The notes under the pieces: generated by a model
The model's database searches: none
What the model was told of the DNA's origin: nothing
Seen by the model: only the letters and a program-made list of their open reading frames with translations
Part shown: positions 9,086 to 19,616 of the stretch, piece by piece
How the letters are laid out: each line of letters begins with the position of its first letter
Position numbering within the stretch: position 1 is the first letter of the stretch
Assembly (NCBI RefSeq): GCF_012641405.1
Contig: NZ_JABAII010000004.1
Location: 62,001-126,000 of the forward strand
DNA: 64,000 bases
From: Rhizobium sp. P40RR-XXII
Lineage (GTDB): Bacteria; Pseudomonadota; Alphaproteobacteria; Rhizobiales; Rhizobiaceae
Reading direction: 5' to 3'
Position numbers and translations under genes: made by a program

Positions 9086-9847
9086 TCAAATATCGTAGCT
9101 GAGCCCTGAGTTCAGCGTCGAGATGAACTGCTTGGTCCGCTCCTGCGAGGGATTGGCGAAGATGCTGCGTGAGGAGCCGGTTTCGACGATGTCGCCTGCT
9201 TCGAGGAACACCACGTTGTTGGCGATCTTCGAGGCGAGGCGCAGGTCGTGAGTCGCCATGACCATGGTCGTACCTTCATTGGCGAGCTTGCCCAGCACAT
9301 CGACCACTTCGGCCGCCAGTTCCGGATCGAGCGCCGAGGTCGGCTCGTCGCAGAGCAGCACGCGCGGCGAGGGGGCAAGTGCCCGGGCAATAGCGACGCG
9401 CTGCTGCTGGCCGCCGGAGAGCGTCGAGGGCCAGGCATCCATCTTGTGCGCCATGCCGACCTTGGTCAGCAGCTCGACGGCGCGGGCGCGCGCCTTGTCT
9501 TGTGGCCAGCGCAGCACGGTTGTCAGGCCTTCCATGACGTTCTCGATGGCGGTGCGATGCGGGAAGAGCTGGAAATTCTGGAAGACCATGCCGGTCTGGC
9601 GGCGGATCTTCTGGATATCCTGCCATACAGCGCGCTTGCCGGGCGTAAAGGAGGTGGATTCCCCGCCGATGCGGATCGTTCCGGCGGTCGGGATTTCCAG
9701 CAGGTTGATGCAGCGCAGCAGCGTGCTCTTGCCGCCGCCGGAAGGGCCGACGAGGGCGGTCACTGTTCCTTCCGGGATCATCAGGCTGATGTCCTTGAGG
9801 ATGACATTGTCGCCGAAGCGCTTTTCGATGTGGGACAGCTCGATCAT
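9086..9847 (-). CDS. Cystine/polar amino-acid ABC transporter, ATP-binding subunit
   Basis: A 253-residue ATPase of the polar amino-acid uptake family (TcyN/GlnQ-like): Walker A GPSGGGKSTLL, signature LSGGQQQR, Walker B VLLCDEPTSALD and H-loop ATHDLRLA. It powers import through the permease encoded just upstream. Its ATG overlaps the permease stop codon (ATGA), so the two are translationally coupled. The frame stays open upstream into the permease gene, but family length and the first residues (MIELSHIEKRF) fix the start at 9847. Confidence 0.9.
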   Translation of the reverse strand: MIELSHIEKRFGDNVILKDISLMIPEGTVTALVGPSGGGKSTLLRCINLLEIPTAGTIRIGGESTSFTPGKRAVWQDIQKIRRQTGMVFQNFQLFPHRTAIENVMEGLTTVLRWPQDKARARAVELLTKVGMAHKMDAWPSTLSGGQQQRVAIARALAPSPRVLLCDEPTSALDPELAAEVVDVLGKLANEGTTMVMATHDLRLASKIANNVVFLEAGDIVETGSSRSIFANPSQERTKQFISTLNSGLSYDI

Positions 9848-10524
9848 GCCCGGGCCTCCAGCGTGCCGCCATAGCGGGCGAAACGGCGCTCTAGCGAGCC
9901 CTGCAGCACCGACAGGAAGGAGCTCATGACCAAATAAATAAGGGCAGCCTCGACATAAAGGATCAGAGGCTCGTAGGTCGTCGCCACGATGCGCTGCGCG
10001 GCCTGAAACAGCTCCGGCACGGTAATCGCAGCGGCAAGCGAGGTGTCCTTGACGAGCGAGATGAAGGTATTGGAGAGCGGCGGCACGGCCACGCGGGCCG
10101 CTTGCGGCAGGATGGTGCGGCTCATGGCCTGGCGCCAGTTCATGCCGATCGAATAGGCGGCCTCCCATTGGCCCTTCGGCACGGAGGAGATGACGGCGCG
10201 GATGATTTCGGACGTATAGGCGCCGACGCTCAGCGTAAAGCCGATCACGGCGGCCGGAAAGGCATCGAGCAGGATGCCGAGGCTCGGCAGGCCGTAGAAG
10301 ATGACGAAGAGCTGCACCAGAAGCGGCGTGCCGCGGATCACCCAGACATAGAAGCGCGCAACGGCTACCAGCGGCGGTGGGCCGAACAGGCGCGTGACGG
10401 CGGTAAGCAGGCCAAGCAACAGACCGAGGACGAAGGTAATTAAGGTGAGCGGGATGGTGAAGACGAGCCCTGCCCAAAGCAGCGTGCCCAATGACTCCCA
10501 CATCAGTTGCAGCCAATGCTCCAC
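9844..10524 (-). CDS. Cystine/polar amino-acid ABC transporter, permease
   Basis: A 226-residue inner-membrane permease of the HisM/GlnP family. It has the conserved cytoplasmic ATPase-contact loop (EAAYSIGMNWRQAMSRTILP, then QAARVAVPPL) and the segments RGTPLLVQLFVIFYGLPSLG and LVKDTSLAAAITVPELF. These closely resemble E. coli YecS/TcyL, the L-cystine permease. GTG start with AAAGG upstream. It lies between the ATPase (overlap) and the binding protein (85-base gap holding a hairpin). Confidence 0.88.
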   Translation of the reverse strand: MEHWLQLMWESLGTLLWAGLVFTIPLTLITFVLGLLLGLLTAVTRLFGPPPLVAVARFYVWVIRGTPLLVQLFVIFYGLPSLGILLDAFPAAVIGFTLSVGAYTSEIIRAVISSVPKGQWEAAYSIGMNWRQAMSRTILPQAARVAVPPLSNTFISLVKDTSLAAAITVPELFQAAQRIVATTYEPLILYVEAALIYLVMSSFLSVLQGSLERRFARYGGTLEARA

Positions 10525-10546
10525 GAAGAAGCCTTTCGATAAGAGA

Positions 10547-10574
10547 ATGCGTCCGGAGGTGACCCCGGACGCAT
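10547..10574 (-). terminator. Intercistronic hairpin after the binding-protein gene
   Basis: A perfect 10-bp stem (ATGCGTCCGG at 10547-10556 with CCGGACGCAT at 10565-10574) lies between the binding protein and the permease. Such hairpins in uptake operons usually cause partial termination or protect the upstream message, giving more binding protein than membrane subunits (inference). Confidence 0.6.
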
Positions 10575-10609
10575 CTTTTTCACAGTTTTATGTCGCTGCC
10601 TATGCCTTC

Positions 10610-11383
10610 TTACTTCGAAACGTCCTGTCCGAAGTATTTCTGCGAGATCTTGTCATAAGTGCCGTCGGCCTTGATATCGGCCAGCGCCTTGTTGATGGCG
10701 GCCACCAGTTCCGGCTCACCCTTGCGGACGATGACGGCGGAGAAATCGGCATTGGCCTGCTGGGCGACGATCTTCACTGGCGCGTCGGCCTTGTGCTTCT
10801 TGAAGTCGAGGAAAGAGAGGCTATCGTTGATCGTGGCGTCGGCGCGGCCGGTCAGCACGAGCTGGATCGACTGGTCGAAGCCGTCGGTGCCGACGAGCTC
10901 CGCACCGGCCTCCGTGGCGATCTTGCCGAAGTTGCTGGTCAGCGACTGTGCGGATTTCTTGCCCTTGAGATCGGCGAAATCCTTGATGTCGGTGTTGCTG
11001 TCTTTGACGATCAGCACGGCCTTGGAGGCAATATAGGGTTCGGAGAAGTCATACTTCTTCTTGCGGGCTTCGGTGACGCCGACTTCGTTGATGACGGCGT
11101 CGTAGCGGTTGGCGTCGAGGCCGGCGATTAGGCCGTCCCACTTGCCTTCCAGGAACTGCGCCTTGACGCCGAGCTTTCCGGCGATCGCTTCGGCGATCTC
11201 GACGTCGAAGCCGGTCAGCTTGCCGCTTTCGTCATGAAAGGTGAAGGGCGCATAGGTGCCTTCCGTGCCGACCTTGAATACGCCGGCCGCTTGGATCGCC
11301 TTGAGGTTTTCGCCTGCATGGGCGGGGAGCAGGAATGCCGCCTGCACGAGGGCGGCGGCGGCAACAGTCTTCAACCAGTTCAT
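10610..11383 (-). CDS. Cystine/polar amino-acid ABC transporter, periplasmic binding protein
   Basis: A 257-residue solute-binding protein. Residues 1-23 are a Sec signal peptide ending in PAHA before GENLK. The mature part has the family-3 pattern: GTEGTYAPFTFHDESGKLTG, FDVEIAEAIAGKLGVK, WDGLIAGLDANRYD and DFSEPY. It is closest in pattern to FliY/TcyJ, the L-cystine-binding protein of E. coli. It is first in a three-gene operon with the permease and ATPase. Cystine is the most likely ligand; other sulfur-containing or polar amino acids are possible. Confidence 0.87.
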   Translation of the reverse strand: MNWLKTVAAAALVQAAFLLPAHAGENLKAIQAAGVFKVGTEGTYAPFTFHDESGKLTGFDVEIAEAIAGKLGVKAQFLEGKWDGLIAGLDANRYDAVINEVGVTEARKKKYDFSEPYIASKAVLIVKDSNTDIKDFADLKGKKSAQSLTSNFGKIATEAGAELVGTDGFDQSIQLVLTGRADATINDSLSFLDFKKHKADAPVKIVAQQANADFSAVIVRKGEPELVAAINKALADIKADGTYDKISQKYFGQDVSK

Positions 11384-11809
11384 CGTTTTCTTCCGTTTCT
11401 GGAGCGTTCATTCAATGTTGCATACATCGCAGAAAAATTGCAGCGCGGAAGCGTAGAAAACTGCAAAAGAATCGGGCAATTGCGAATATTTTTCTCAAGG
11501 AATTGCGATCGGGCCGCCAAGGGAGCCACTACCTCCGTCACCACCAAAAATTGCTGATCGATGGTGCAGTGCGGCATAGTGACAATTCACAATCCTGCCC
11601 TATTTGTCCCAATGTTGCTCCATTTCTCTCAATGTTGCCCCAGTGCAGCATATGATTGTTGGTTGGTGCGGCAGCGTTCGCGCAGGGCGTGCGTGCCATC
11701 CTGTGTCCTGGCGGTTTGCCGGGAGACATAGGGCGGCGATCAAACTGCGATTCTACTAGAAAATTTATAGTGCAGAAATTGATCTGACGCAGCCCGAAGA
11801 GGTGATGAA
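11384..11809. promoter_or_regulatory. Intergenic region with CAATGTTGC direct repeats
   Basis: This 426-base region between divergent genes shows no gene. The nonamer CAATGTTGC occurs at 11413-11421, 11610-11618 and 11630-11638. The last two are exactly 20 bases apart (two helical turns) and lie within longer similar sequence, 170-200 bases upstream of the esterase gene. They could be a regulator site for the esterase/acyltransferase pair; the regulator is unknown. Confidence 0.4.
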
Positions 11810-12877
11810 TTGCCCATCATTGCGCGCCGCCGGTCTTGGCCGGTCATGAGGTTTGATGTTGCGGTTGCGTCTCTTTTCCTGGGTTTGTGTACGTTCATGC
11901 CGAGCTTCGCGGCGGAAACGATCGAGCGGCCATCGAAATGGATCGGCCGCGTTGCTGCCAGCGATGCGGCTTTCGGCTGGCCCGGCAGTGGTTTTGCACT
12001 GCGGTTCGAAGGCACCTCGCTCTCGGTTACCCTCGTTGATACCGGGAAGAATAGCCTTGAGGTCGAACTGGACGGCGTTCCCCAGCGCCTTGATCTGCAA
12101 GCGGGACAGCACCGATACCAGCTTGCCGACGTTTTGCCGCAAGGCGCCCATGAGGTTCGCGTGACGCGTCGCACCGAGGGATGGATCGGCGATACCATAT
12201 TCGTTTCCGCCGAAACCGATGGGTCGTTCCTTCCCGCGGAAGCACCGGCCGCAAAGCTGGTGGCAATCGGAGACTCCATTACCGCAGGCTATGGCCTCGA
12301 GGGTGTCGGCCCCGGATGCAAATTCAGCCCCGGAACGGAAAATCAATACCTGACATATGCCGCGGTTGCGGCGCGTAGCCTCGGGATGGAGCTTACGACG
12401 CTCGCTGTTTCGGGAATCGGCCTTTCGCGTGCCGGCAAGAACGCGAAAACCATGCTTGATGTCATCGACAGCGTGACGCCGTTGAGAAAGGGAACGCCGG
12501 CTCTTCCTGACGAGCGCGTTTCCGCAGTGGTTGTCAATCTCGGGACGAACGACTTTTCGGACAATAGGAATCCCAGCGATTTCGTCGACGAATACGTCAA
12601 GCTCGTCTTCAGGCTCAGATATCAGTTTCCAAAGGCGTATCTGTACGCCGCGCTCGGTCCGATGATGTCCCAAAAGGACTTCGATGTGGCCGAGAAAGCA
12701 ATCGAGGCCGCCGTCCAGACGAGCGCCGCGAAAGGCGAAACTCGCCTGCGATATCTGAATTTACGCGTCAAACCGAAGGATTTCGGATGCGATTGGCATC
12801 CAAGCCGCAGCACCAATGCGGCAATGGCAACCTTGTTGGAACAAGCTATCAGAGCGGATTGGGGCCTTCATGACTAA
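11810..12877 (+). CDS. Secreted SGNH/GDSL esterase (CE2-like carbohydrate esterase)
   Basis: A 355-residue exported hydrolase. After an N-terminal signal segment (about 13-35) comes a beta-rich domain (about 40-140), then an SGNH hydrolase fold: block I GDSITAG with nucleophile S156, glycine block AVSGIG near 200, NLGTND at 243-248 and the terminal D328-W-H330 pair. This two-domain order matches family CE2 deacetylases. It probably removes acetyl or acyl groups from a polysaccharide in the periplasm or outside the cell. TTG at 11810 follows GAGG by seven bases; an ATG at 11846 is the alternative. Its end overlaps the next gene by 8 bases, so it is co-expressed with an acyltransferase. Confidence 0.8.
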   Translation: MPIIARRRSWPVMRFDVAVASLFLGLCTFMPSFAAETIERPSKWIGRVAASDAAFGWPGSGFALRFEGTSLSVTLVDTGKNSLEVELDGVPQRLDLQAGQHRYQLADVLPQGAHEVRVTRRTEGWIGDTIFVSAETDGSFLPAEAPAAKLVAIGDSITAGYGLEGVGPGCKFSPGTENQYLTYAAVAARSLGMELTTLAVSGIGLSRAGKNAKTMLDVIDSVTPLRKGTPALPDERVSAVVVNLGTNDFSDNRNPSDFVDEYVKLVFRLRYQFPKAYLYAALGPMMSQKDFDVAEKAIEAAVQTSAAKGETRLRYLNLRVKPKDFGCDWHPSRSTNAAMATLLEQAIRADWGLHD

Positions 12878-13943
12878 CGAGCAGATGCCTTCCATTCGAC
12901 GGTCAAACTTGAAACAATTGGATTCTCTCCAGTTCCTCCGGTTCGTGGCCGCTTTTTCTGTCCTTCTCTTCCATTTCGGAAGCGGCCTTGCGATCGAATA
13001 CCATCTCGATCGCAATTATTTCTTCATGGGCGCGGCCGGCGTCGACGTTTTCTTCGTTCTCAGCGGCTTCATCATCAGCTACTCGTCCGATCCGGCGCGT
13101 GGGCTTGTCTATTTTGCACGCAAGCGGATTGCCAGAATCGTTCCGCTCTACTGGCTGCTGACATTCGTGGTCGTCTTGATAGCGCTTGTGAAACCCAGCC
13201 TGCTCAATTCGACGATCGTGACCTTGGAGACGATCGTCAAATCTCTTCTTTTCGTCCCCTATCAGAAAAGCGGCGGCGCCATGCAGCCGATCCTTTTCCT
13301 GGGCTGGACGCTTTGTTACGAGGTGTTTTTCTACATAATCTATGGCGCCTGTCTGATCTTTGGCGCCAGGGCAACCTGGTTCGCTTCCGCGGCCGTCCTC
13401 TTCCTGATCGGGCTGCATGAGATTTGGCCGGAGGGATCCGTCGAATGGCGGTTCTATACAAATCCGATATTGATCGAATTCGTGCTCGGCATGATGCTTC
13501 ATAAAGCATATTCGGCATACAGTGCCTTCAGGAACGGATCGAATATCGCCGCCGCTCTGCTCATTCTTCTGGCCTGCGGGGCTCATTTCTTCATTGTGAC
13601 ATTCGCCGGCCCCAGTCTTTTCGCCTCAAGCCTGCTTGCGGTTCTGCTCGTCTCGGGCTTCCTGCTCATGCGGATACCGTACGGGAAAGCGTGGGCTATT
13701 CTGATTCTCTTGGGGGACGCATCCTACTCGCTTTACCTCATCCATCCCTACACGCTGCAGCTTCCGATCAAACTGCTGGGCAAGCACCTCTCGCTACCCT
13801 TTGTGACGGGAATATTGGCGCTGGTCACGCTTTGCACGATCGGGATTTCGGTGCTGCTTCTCAAGTTCTTCGAGCGGCCGATGCAGGCTCTTCTGATGCG
13901 GCAGCCGAAACCCATCGAACAGGCTGTCGTTGTGGTGGAGTGA
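12870..13943 (+). CDS. Membrane acyltransferase, family 3 (OafA/ExoH-like)
   Basis: A 357-residue protein with about 10 membrane helices. It begins with the acyltransferase-3 hallmark (LDSLQFLRFVAAFSVLLFHF), followed by AAGVDVFFVLSGFIISY and a basic loop FARKRIARIVPLYWLLT. This family transfers acetyl, succinyl or other acyl groups from cytoplasmic donors to surface polysaccharides or lipids. The ATG at 12870 overlaps the esterase stop by 8 bases. An acyltransferase coupled to an exported deacylase suggests tuning of exopolysaccharide decoration; the polymer is not identified. Confidence 0.85.
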   Translation: MTNEQMPSIRRSNLKQLDSLQFLRFVAAFSVLLFHFGSGLAIEYHLDRNYFFMGAAGVDVFFVLSGFIISYSSDPARGLVYFARKRIARIVPLYWLLTFVVVLIALVKPSLLNSTIVTLETIVKSLLFVPYQKSGGAMQPILFLGWTLCYEVFFYIIYGACLIFGARATWFASAAVLFLIGLHEIWPEGSVEWRFYTNPILIEFVLGMMLHKAYSAYSAFRNGSNIAAALLILLACGAHFFIVTFAGPSLFASSLLAVLLVSGFLLMRIPYGKAWAILILLGDASYSLYLIHPYTLQLPIKLLGKHLSLPFVTGILALVTLCTIGISVLLLKFFERPMQALLMRQPKPIEQAVVVVE

Positions 13944-14024
13944 ATTCAACGCCTCGGTGTGGGTTGGAAGCATTGCTTGCCGGGCAAGCTTGGCTTGTAC
14001 CTGCAGGAAACGCATTGATCCGCC

Positions 14025-14897
14025 TCAAGCCGCAGCCGCGCGCCGCTTCATCCGCTCGCTGATGATAATAATGAACCCAGCGCTCAGGATCAAAATAGCG
14101 CCGATGAAGGTGTTGGGGCCGGGGATGTCGCCCCAGATCAGATAGCCGAGCAGGAAAGCCCAGACGAGCGAGGTGTATTCGAACGGCGCCAGCACCGAGA
14201 CGGGCGCCTGGCGCATGCCTTCGAAGAGAGCGAGCTGGCCGGCGCCGGCGATGATGCCGGTGAGCGCAAGCAGGACGATCTGGAACGGCGTCGGCGTGTG
14301 CCAATGGGCGATCGCCATGCCGGCGGTCAGGATGATGAACATGAGGTTGGAGACCGCCATCTGGATATGGCTCTTCTCGTGCAGCGCTGTCTTGCGCAAA
14401 AGCACCATGCCGCTTGCCCAGAGGACGGCGGCCTGCAGCGCCAGGTAAACCGGCCAGGAGATCGACAGACCCACCGGATTGGAAGCGATCACGACGCCGC
14501 AGAAGCCGACGCCGACCGCCATCCAGCGGGCGACGGTGACCTTTTCGCGCAGCACGATGGTCGCCAGGATAGTGCCGACGATCGGTGCGGCGTAGTAGAG
14601 CGTCGTCACCTCGGCGAGCTGCAGATAGGACGCCGCCGAATAATAGGAAATCCAGGCGATCAGGATGATGATACTGCGCACGATCATCGGCTTGATGATC
14701 GGCGAGCGCGCCACCTTGTGGATGAGCGAGGGGCCTTCGAAGACGAAGCAGCCGGCAAGGATGGTGCAGCTTCGGATGAACAGGACCTGCCAGACGGGGA
14801 TGGAAGCGACGAGCAGCTTCACCGCCGAATCGTGGGCGGTGAACAGCATGTAGGCAAACACCGTAAGCAGGATGCCATAGCTGATGGAGTTTTTCAC
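14025..14897 (-). CDS. DMT-superfamily transporter (two EamA domains)
   Basis: A 290-residue protein with about ten hydrophobic helices in two repeated halves, as in EamA/RhaT-type exporters. The first half holds YYSAASYLQLAEVTTLYYAAP and the second PVSVLAPFEYTSLVWAFLLGYLIWGD, the two conserved EamA helix pairs. It ends in a basic tail (ERMKRRAAAA). The substrate is unknown; relatives export amino acids or other metabolites. GTG start at 14897 with no clear Shine-Dalgarno. It converges with the acyltransferase gene. Confidence 0.8.
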   Translation of the reverse strand: MKNSISYGILLTVFAYMLFTAHDSAVKLLVASIPVWQVLFIRSCTILAGCFVFEGPSLIHKVARSPIIKPMIVRSIIILIAWISYYSAASYLQLAEVTTLYYAAPIVGTILATIVLREKVTVARWMAVGVGFCGVVIASNPVGLSISWPVYLALQAAVLWASGMVLLRKTALHEKSHIQMAVSNLMFIILTAGMAIAHWHTPTPFQIVLLALTGIIAGAGQLALFEGMRQAPVSVLAPFEYTSLVWAFLLGYLIWGDIPGPNTFIGAILILSAGFIIIISERMKRRAAAA

Positions 14898-15152
14898 GGG
14901 GATGCACCAGAGGATGACCCGACTTGGGCCGGCTGAAGAATCTTTCAGGCCTCAAGCGATAGGAGCCTGTTTTTTCGTCGTCAATAGGGCTTTTCGCCAG
15001 GGACGTATGGTCACGAATTATTTATTCGGGGTTGTGACGTCTTTGCCTCCGCTTTAACAGACGGAGACGAAATGTGACCGTTCCGGCTGTTTTCGGTCGT
15101 TGAGATTTCAATCGATTTAAATAGACTGCGACACCGATTGGGAGGAATTTTC

Positions 15153-16352
15153 ATGGACGATATGACGCGATTGGAGGGTCTTGAGGCGAAAAGGAGCGGA
15201 TTCTTCACAAAACCGCGCGCGGCCGTGTCGTTGATGTTCCTGCTGAACGGCTTCATGGTCGGCTGCTGGGCGCCGAAAATTCCCGAATTCGCCGAGCGGC
15301 TGCAACTGACGAAATTCGAGCTCGGCCTGATGATCCTCGTCTTCGGCGTCGGCTCGCTCGTCATGATGCCGCTTGCCGGTGCGCAGATCGCCGAGCGCGG
15401 CTCGCGCGTCGTCATGCGCGCGTTTGCGGTGCTGCTGCTGCCGATGATCCTGGCGCTTACGCTGGCGCCGAATGTCTGGACCGCGGCGATCTCGCTCTTC
15501 CTCTTCGGTGGCTTCATCGGCGCCATGGACGTGGCGATGAACGCCAATGCCGTGTCGGTGGAAAAATCCATGCGCCGGGCGATCATGTCCTCCTGCCATG
15601 CCTTCTGGAGCCTGGGTGGCCTGTTAGGATCGGCGATCGGCGGTCTGCTGATCTCGCGCCTGGGCGTTCTCGGCCACGCCGAGGCCTCGACGGTTCTAGC
15701 TGTTCTTTTTCTGGTTGTTGCCTGGCCGATGGTTTTCGGCGATCAGCCGCATCCCGACGAGACCAAGCCGAAGGCAAAGCTGCCGATGATCCCGCTGCCC
15801 TGGCTGCTCGGCATCGTCGCGCTGTTCTGCATGGTGCCGGAAGGCGCTGTGCTCGATTGGAGCGCACTTTATCTCGGCCAGGAAAAGGGAGCGTCGGTGG
15901 CGCTTTCCGGCTTCGGCTTCGCTGCCTTCTCGGCCACCATGGCGACTATGCGCTTTGCCGGCGATTTCGTCCGCGACTGGCTGGGGGCGGTACGCACGCT
16001 GCGCGTCTGCACGGTCTTTGCCATTATCGGCATGCTGACGGCGGCGCTGGCGCCAAATGCTGAAATTGCCATCCTCGGCTTTGCGCTCTGCGGCATCGGC
16101 ATCTCCAACATGGTGCCGATCGCCTTTTCCGCCGCCGGCAACATTCCGGGGCTGCAGCCCGGCATCGGCATTTCGGTCGTGACCACGCTCGGCTATTCCG
16201 GCATGCTGGTCGCACCTTCGGCCATTGGCTTTGCCGCCGAGCATGTCGGCTTCTCGCCGGTCCTGATGGCGCTGCCGGTGCTGCTGCTCGTCGTGTTGGC
16301 GTTCTCGTCTCTCGCACGCTACGCCGACGGCATCGGCGAGAGCGAGCATTAA
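15153..16352 (+). CDS. MFS transporter, YbjJ/FucP-like
   Basis: A 399-residue inner-membrane protein with 12 predicted helices. The N-terminal pattern FLLNGFMVGCWAPKIPEFAERL and the GAQIAERGSRVVMR loop fit the YbjJ-type MFS subgroup, whose substrates are largely unknown. The middle contains EGAVLDWSALYL, also typical of this group. ATG at 15153 is six bases after GGAGGA, so the upstream TTG frame extension is discarded. ispG follows about 130 bases downstream. Confidence 0.8.
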   Translation: MDDMTRLEGLEAKRSGFFTKPRAAVSLMFLLNGFMVGCWAPKIPEFAERLQLTKFELGLMILVFGVGSLVMMPLAGAQIAERGSRVVMRAFAVLLLPMILALTLAPNVWTAAISLFLFGGFIGAMDVAMNANAVSVEKSMRRAIMSSCHAFWSLGGLLGSAIGGLLISRLGVLGHAEASTVLAVLFLVVAWPMVFGDQPHPDETKPKAKLPMIPLPWLLGIVALFCMVPEGAVLDWSALYLGQEKGASVALSGFGFAAFSATMATMRFAGDFVRDWLGAVRTLRVCTVFAIIGMLTAALAPNAEIAILGFALCGIGISNMVPIAFSAAGNIPGLQPGIGISVVTTLGYSGMLVAPSAIGFAAEHVGFSPVLMALPVLLLVVLAFSSLARYADGIGESEH

Positions 16353-16479
16353 TTTCGTCGCTTTTGCTCGCTAACGGGTGGGTCCCGTCCGATCAAAAGA
16401 GATTGCCGCGGCGGTTGACAACGACCGTTTCGTGATCCACCTGAAAGGCACCCATTTTCGAGGCCTGCGAGAGCTTTCC

Positions 16480-17733
<1,254 letters not shown>

Positions 17734-17734
17734 T

Positions 17735-17777
17735 CCGCCGCAGTTCAGAGATTCCGTGAAAACTGAACAGCTCTAGG
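17735..17777. repeat. Partial copy of the AGAGC...GCTCT dispersed repeat
   Basis: The sequence GCAGTTCAGAGATTCCGTGA followed by AAACTGAACAGCTCT is the right half of the repeat seen in full at 7406-7510 and 24708-24807. It sits between the convergent ispG and LysE-type genes, where it may also serve as a terminator hairpin. Confidence 0.55.
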
Positions 17778-17783
17778 CTCGGA

Positions 17784-18425
17784 TTATATATTGCTCGTCA
17801 GTAGCTTGATGCCGGCGAAGCAATAGAAGCCGGCCATGGCGCCCTCGATCCAGCGCCGCGCATTGCGATAGATTTTCAGCGCGTGCGGCGTCGAAAACAG
17901 GATCGCATAGCCCATGAACACCACGAAACCGGTCACGCCGCAGACGGCGATGATCAGCATCGCGACCGAGCCCGGCGCGCCCTGCGGCATGCCGAGCGCG
18001 ATGATGGCGAGCCAGGCGAAGATGGCCTTCGGATTGGTGACGTGGATGCCGTAGCCGCGCAGGATCAGCGATTTGAAGCCGGGTGTTTTCGGCCCCTCGG
18101 CAGCGGTCGGCAGCTCGCCGCTGGCACGAACGGCGCGAAACGCCTTGTAGGCGAGATAAAGCAGATAGAGGCCGCCGAAGATCTTCAGAACCTCCAGCGC
18201 CAACGCATAGGTCTGCAGCAGCGTGGCAAGGCCCGCCGCGGCAGCCGTCGCCCAAGTCAGCGATCCCCCGAAAATGCCGAGCGCCAGGGTCATGCCGGCC
18301 TTGCGGCCATGGGTCATTGACGTGCCGATAATGGCCATGATGGCGGGACCGGGACTGATGACGGCAACGATGTAAGCGATATAGGCCGGCAGGATGTGCG
18401 GCAGATAGGCAAGCATTTCGCGCAT
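17784..18425 (-). CDS. LysE/RhtB-family exporter
   Basis: A 213-residue membrane protein with about six helices. It shows the family start (YIVAVISPGPAIMAIIGTSM) and the conserved NPKAIFAWLAI segment in helix 4. The family exports amino acids such as lysine, homoserine or threonine; the substrate is not predictable here. ATG at 18425 follows CAGGAA by about eight bases, so the upstream extension to 18503 is rejected. Confidence 0.85.
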   Translation of the reverse strand: MREMLAYLPHILPAYIAYIVAVISPGPAIMAIIGTSMTHGRKAGMTLALGIFGGSLTWATAAAAGLATLLQTYALALEVLKIFGGLYLLYLAYKAFRAVRASGELPTAAEGPKTPGFKSLILRGYGIHVTNPKAIFAWLAIIALGMPQGAPGSVAMLIIAVCGVTGFVVFMGYAILFSTPHALKIYRNARRWIEGAMAGFYCFAGIKLLTSNI

Positions 18426-18701
18426 GGAGACTATTCCTGGGGTCGTCGGCCCGGCGCGAAGAATTCCACGTCTACAGGCCGAAACGGCACGGGAATGTGT
18501 CATAGAATGCAGCGGAAATCACCCGGCAACGCCATGGATTCTTGTGATGGTGACATTCCCGAGCTGAATGGATGGCCCGAGCTGAATGGCTGGCAGGCAC
18601 GTGTCGCTATCCTGGTTCGACAGGTTTCCGCGCCCAGGAGCCGATGCCTAGCGAAAGATAGCCGCCCGCCATCAGCCAGTACCGTACCTGATGGGCAAAC
18701 C

Positions 18702-19616
18702 TCAGCTCTTGCGGTTTGCGACGAAGCCCGCGGTTTCTGTCAGGATATTTGCGTTGTCGCCATAGCCGGACAGCAGCTCGGCTGCTTCCATTACCAGCCT
18801 TGCGAGCGTCGCCTCGGCCCATTCCTGACCGCGCAGGCCCACGAGCGTTCCCTTGCCGCGGGCGGCATCCTTGCCGGTTGCCTTGCCCATGGTGGCGGCG
18901 TCGGCTGTCAGGTCGAGAAGATCGTCGGCAAGCTGGAAGGCAAGGCCGATCTTTTCGCCGAACGTGCGAAGGCGCTTGCGGTCTTCGGCTGGGGCGCCCG
19001 AGATGATGGCGCCGGCCTCGCAGGCAAAGCGGATCAGCGCGCCCGTCTTCATCGCCTGCAGCGTGGTGATGCCACTTTCATCCGGCGCCTCCTTCTCCGC
19101 GGCGAGATCGAGCGCCTGCCCACCGGCCATGCCGCCGATGCCGGCGGCGCGTGACAGCGCCAGCACGAGCGTCATTTTCCTGTCCGCAGGCAGCTCCGTT
19201 TCAGGCGCCGCGATGATGTCGAAGGCATAGGTCAGCAGGCTGTCGCCCGCCAGGATCGCCGTTGCGTAATCGAAGGCGATGTGCACCGTCGGCTGGCCGC
19301 GGCGCAGGTCGTCGTCGTCCATGGCGGGCAGATCGTCATGGACGAGGGAATAGCAGTGCACGCATTCGAGCGCGGCGCCGACCCTTAGAGCGGCCTCGGC
19401 ATTGCCGCCGAGAAGCGCCGAGGTTTCCATGACGAGGAAGGGCCGCAGCCGCTTGCCGCCGTTCAGGACGCCGTGACGCATCGCATTCAGAAGCCGGGCA
19501 GGGCGGACGATCTCGTCGTCGAGGCCGGCATCGCCGAGAAGCCGGTTCAGCATGGCTTCGACCTTGCCGGCATTGTGCCGGAGGCGCTGTTCGAATGGGG
19601 TTTCGGTGCTGTCCAT
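18702..19616 (-). CDS. ispA: Short-chain polyprenyl diphosphate synthase (FPP/GGPP synthase)
   Basis: A 304-residue all-helical prenyltransferase. The first Asp-rich motif is in VHDDLPAMDDDDLRRGQPT and the second in FQLADDLLDLTAD. GGKRLRPFLV and the K-G loop before the second motif are also present. It condenses DMAPP/GPP with IPP to make farnesyl or geranylgeranyl diphosphate for quinones, bactoprenol and carotenoids or hopanoids. The two residues after DD are not enough to decide chain length. ATG at 19616 gives the usual length; an upstream frame extension reaches 19664. Confidence 0.88.
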   Translation of the reverse strand: MDSTETPFEQRLRHNAGKVEAMLNRLLGDAGLDDEIVRPARLLNAMRHGVLNGGKRLRPFLVMETSALLGGNAEAALRVGAALECVHCYSLVHDDLPAMDDDDLRRGQPTVHIAFDYATAILAGDSLLTYAFDIIAAPETELPADRKMTLVLALSRAAGIGGMAGGQALDLAAEKEAPDESGITTLQAMKTGALIRFACEAGAIISGAPAEDRKRLRTFGEKIGLAFQLADDLLDLTADAATMGKATGKDAARGKGTLVGLRGQEWAEATLARLVMEAAELLSGYGDNANILTETAGFVANRKS

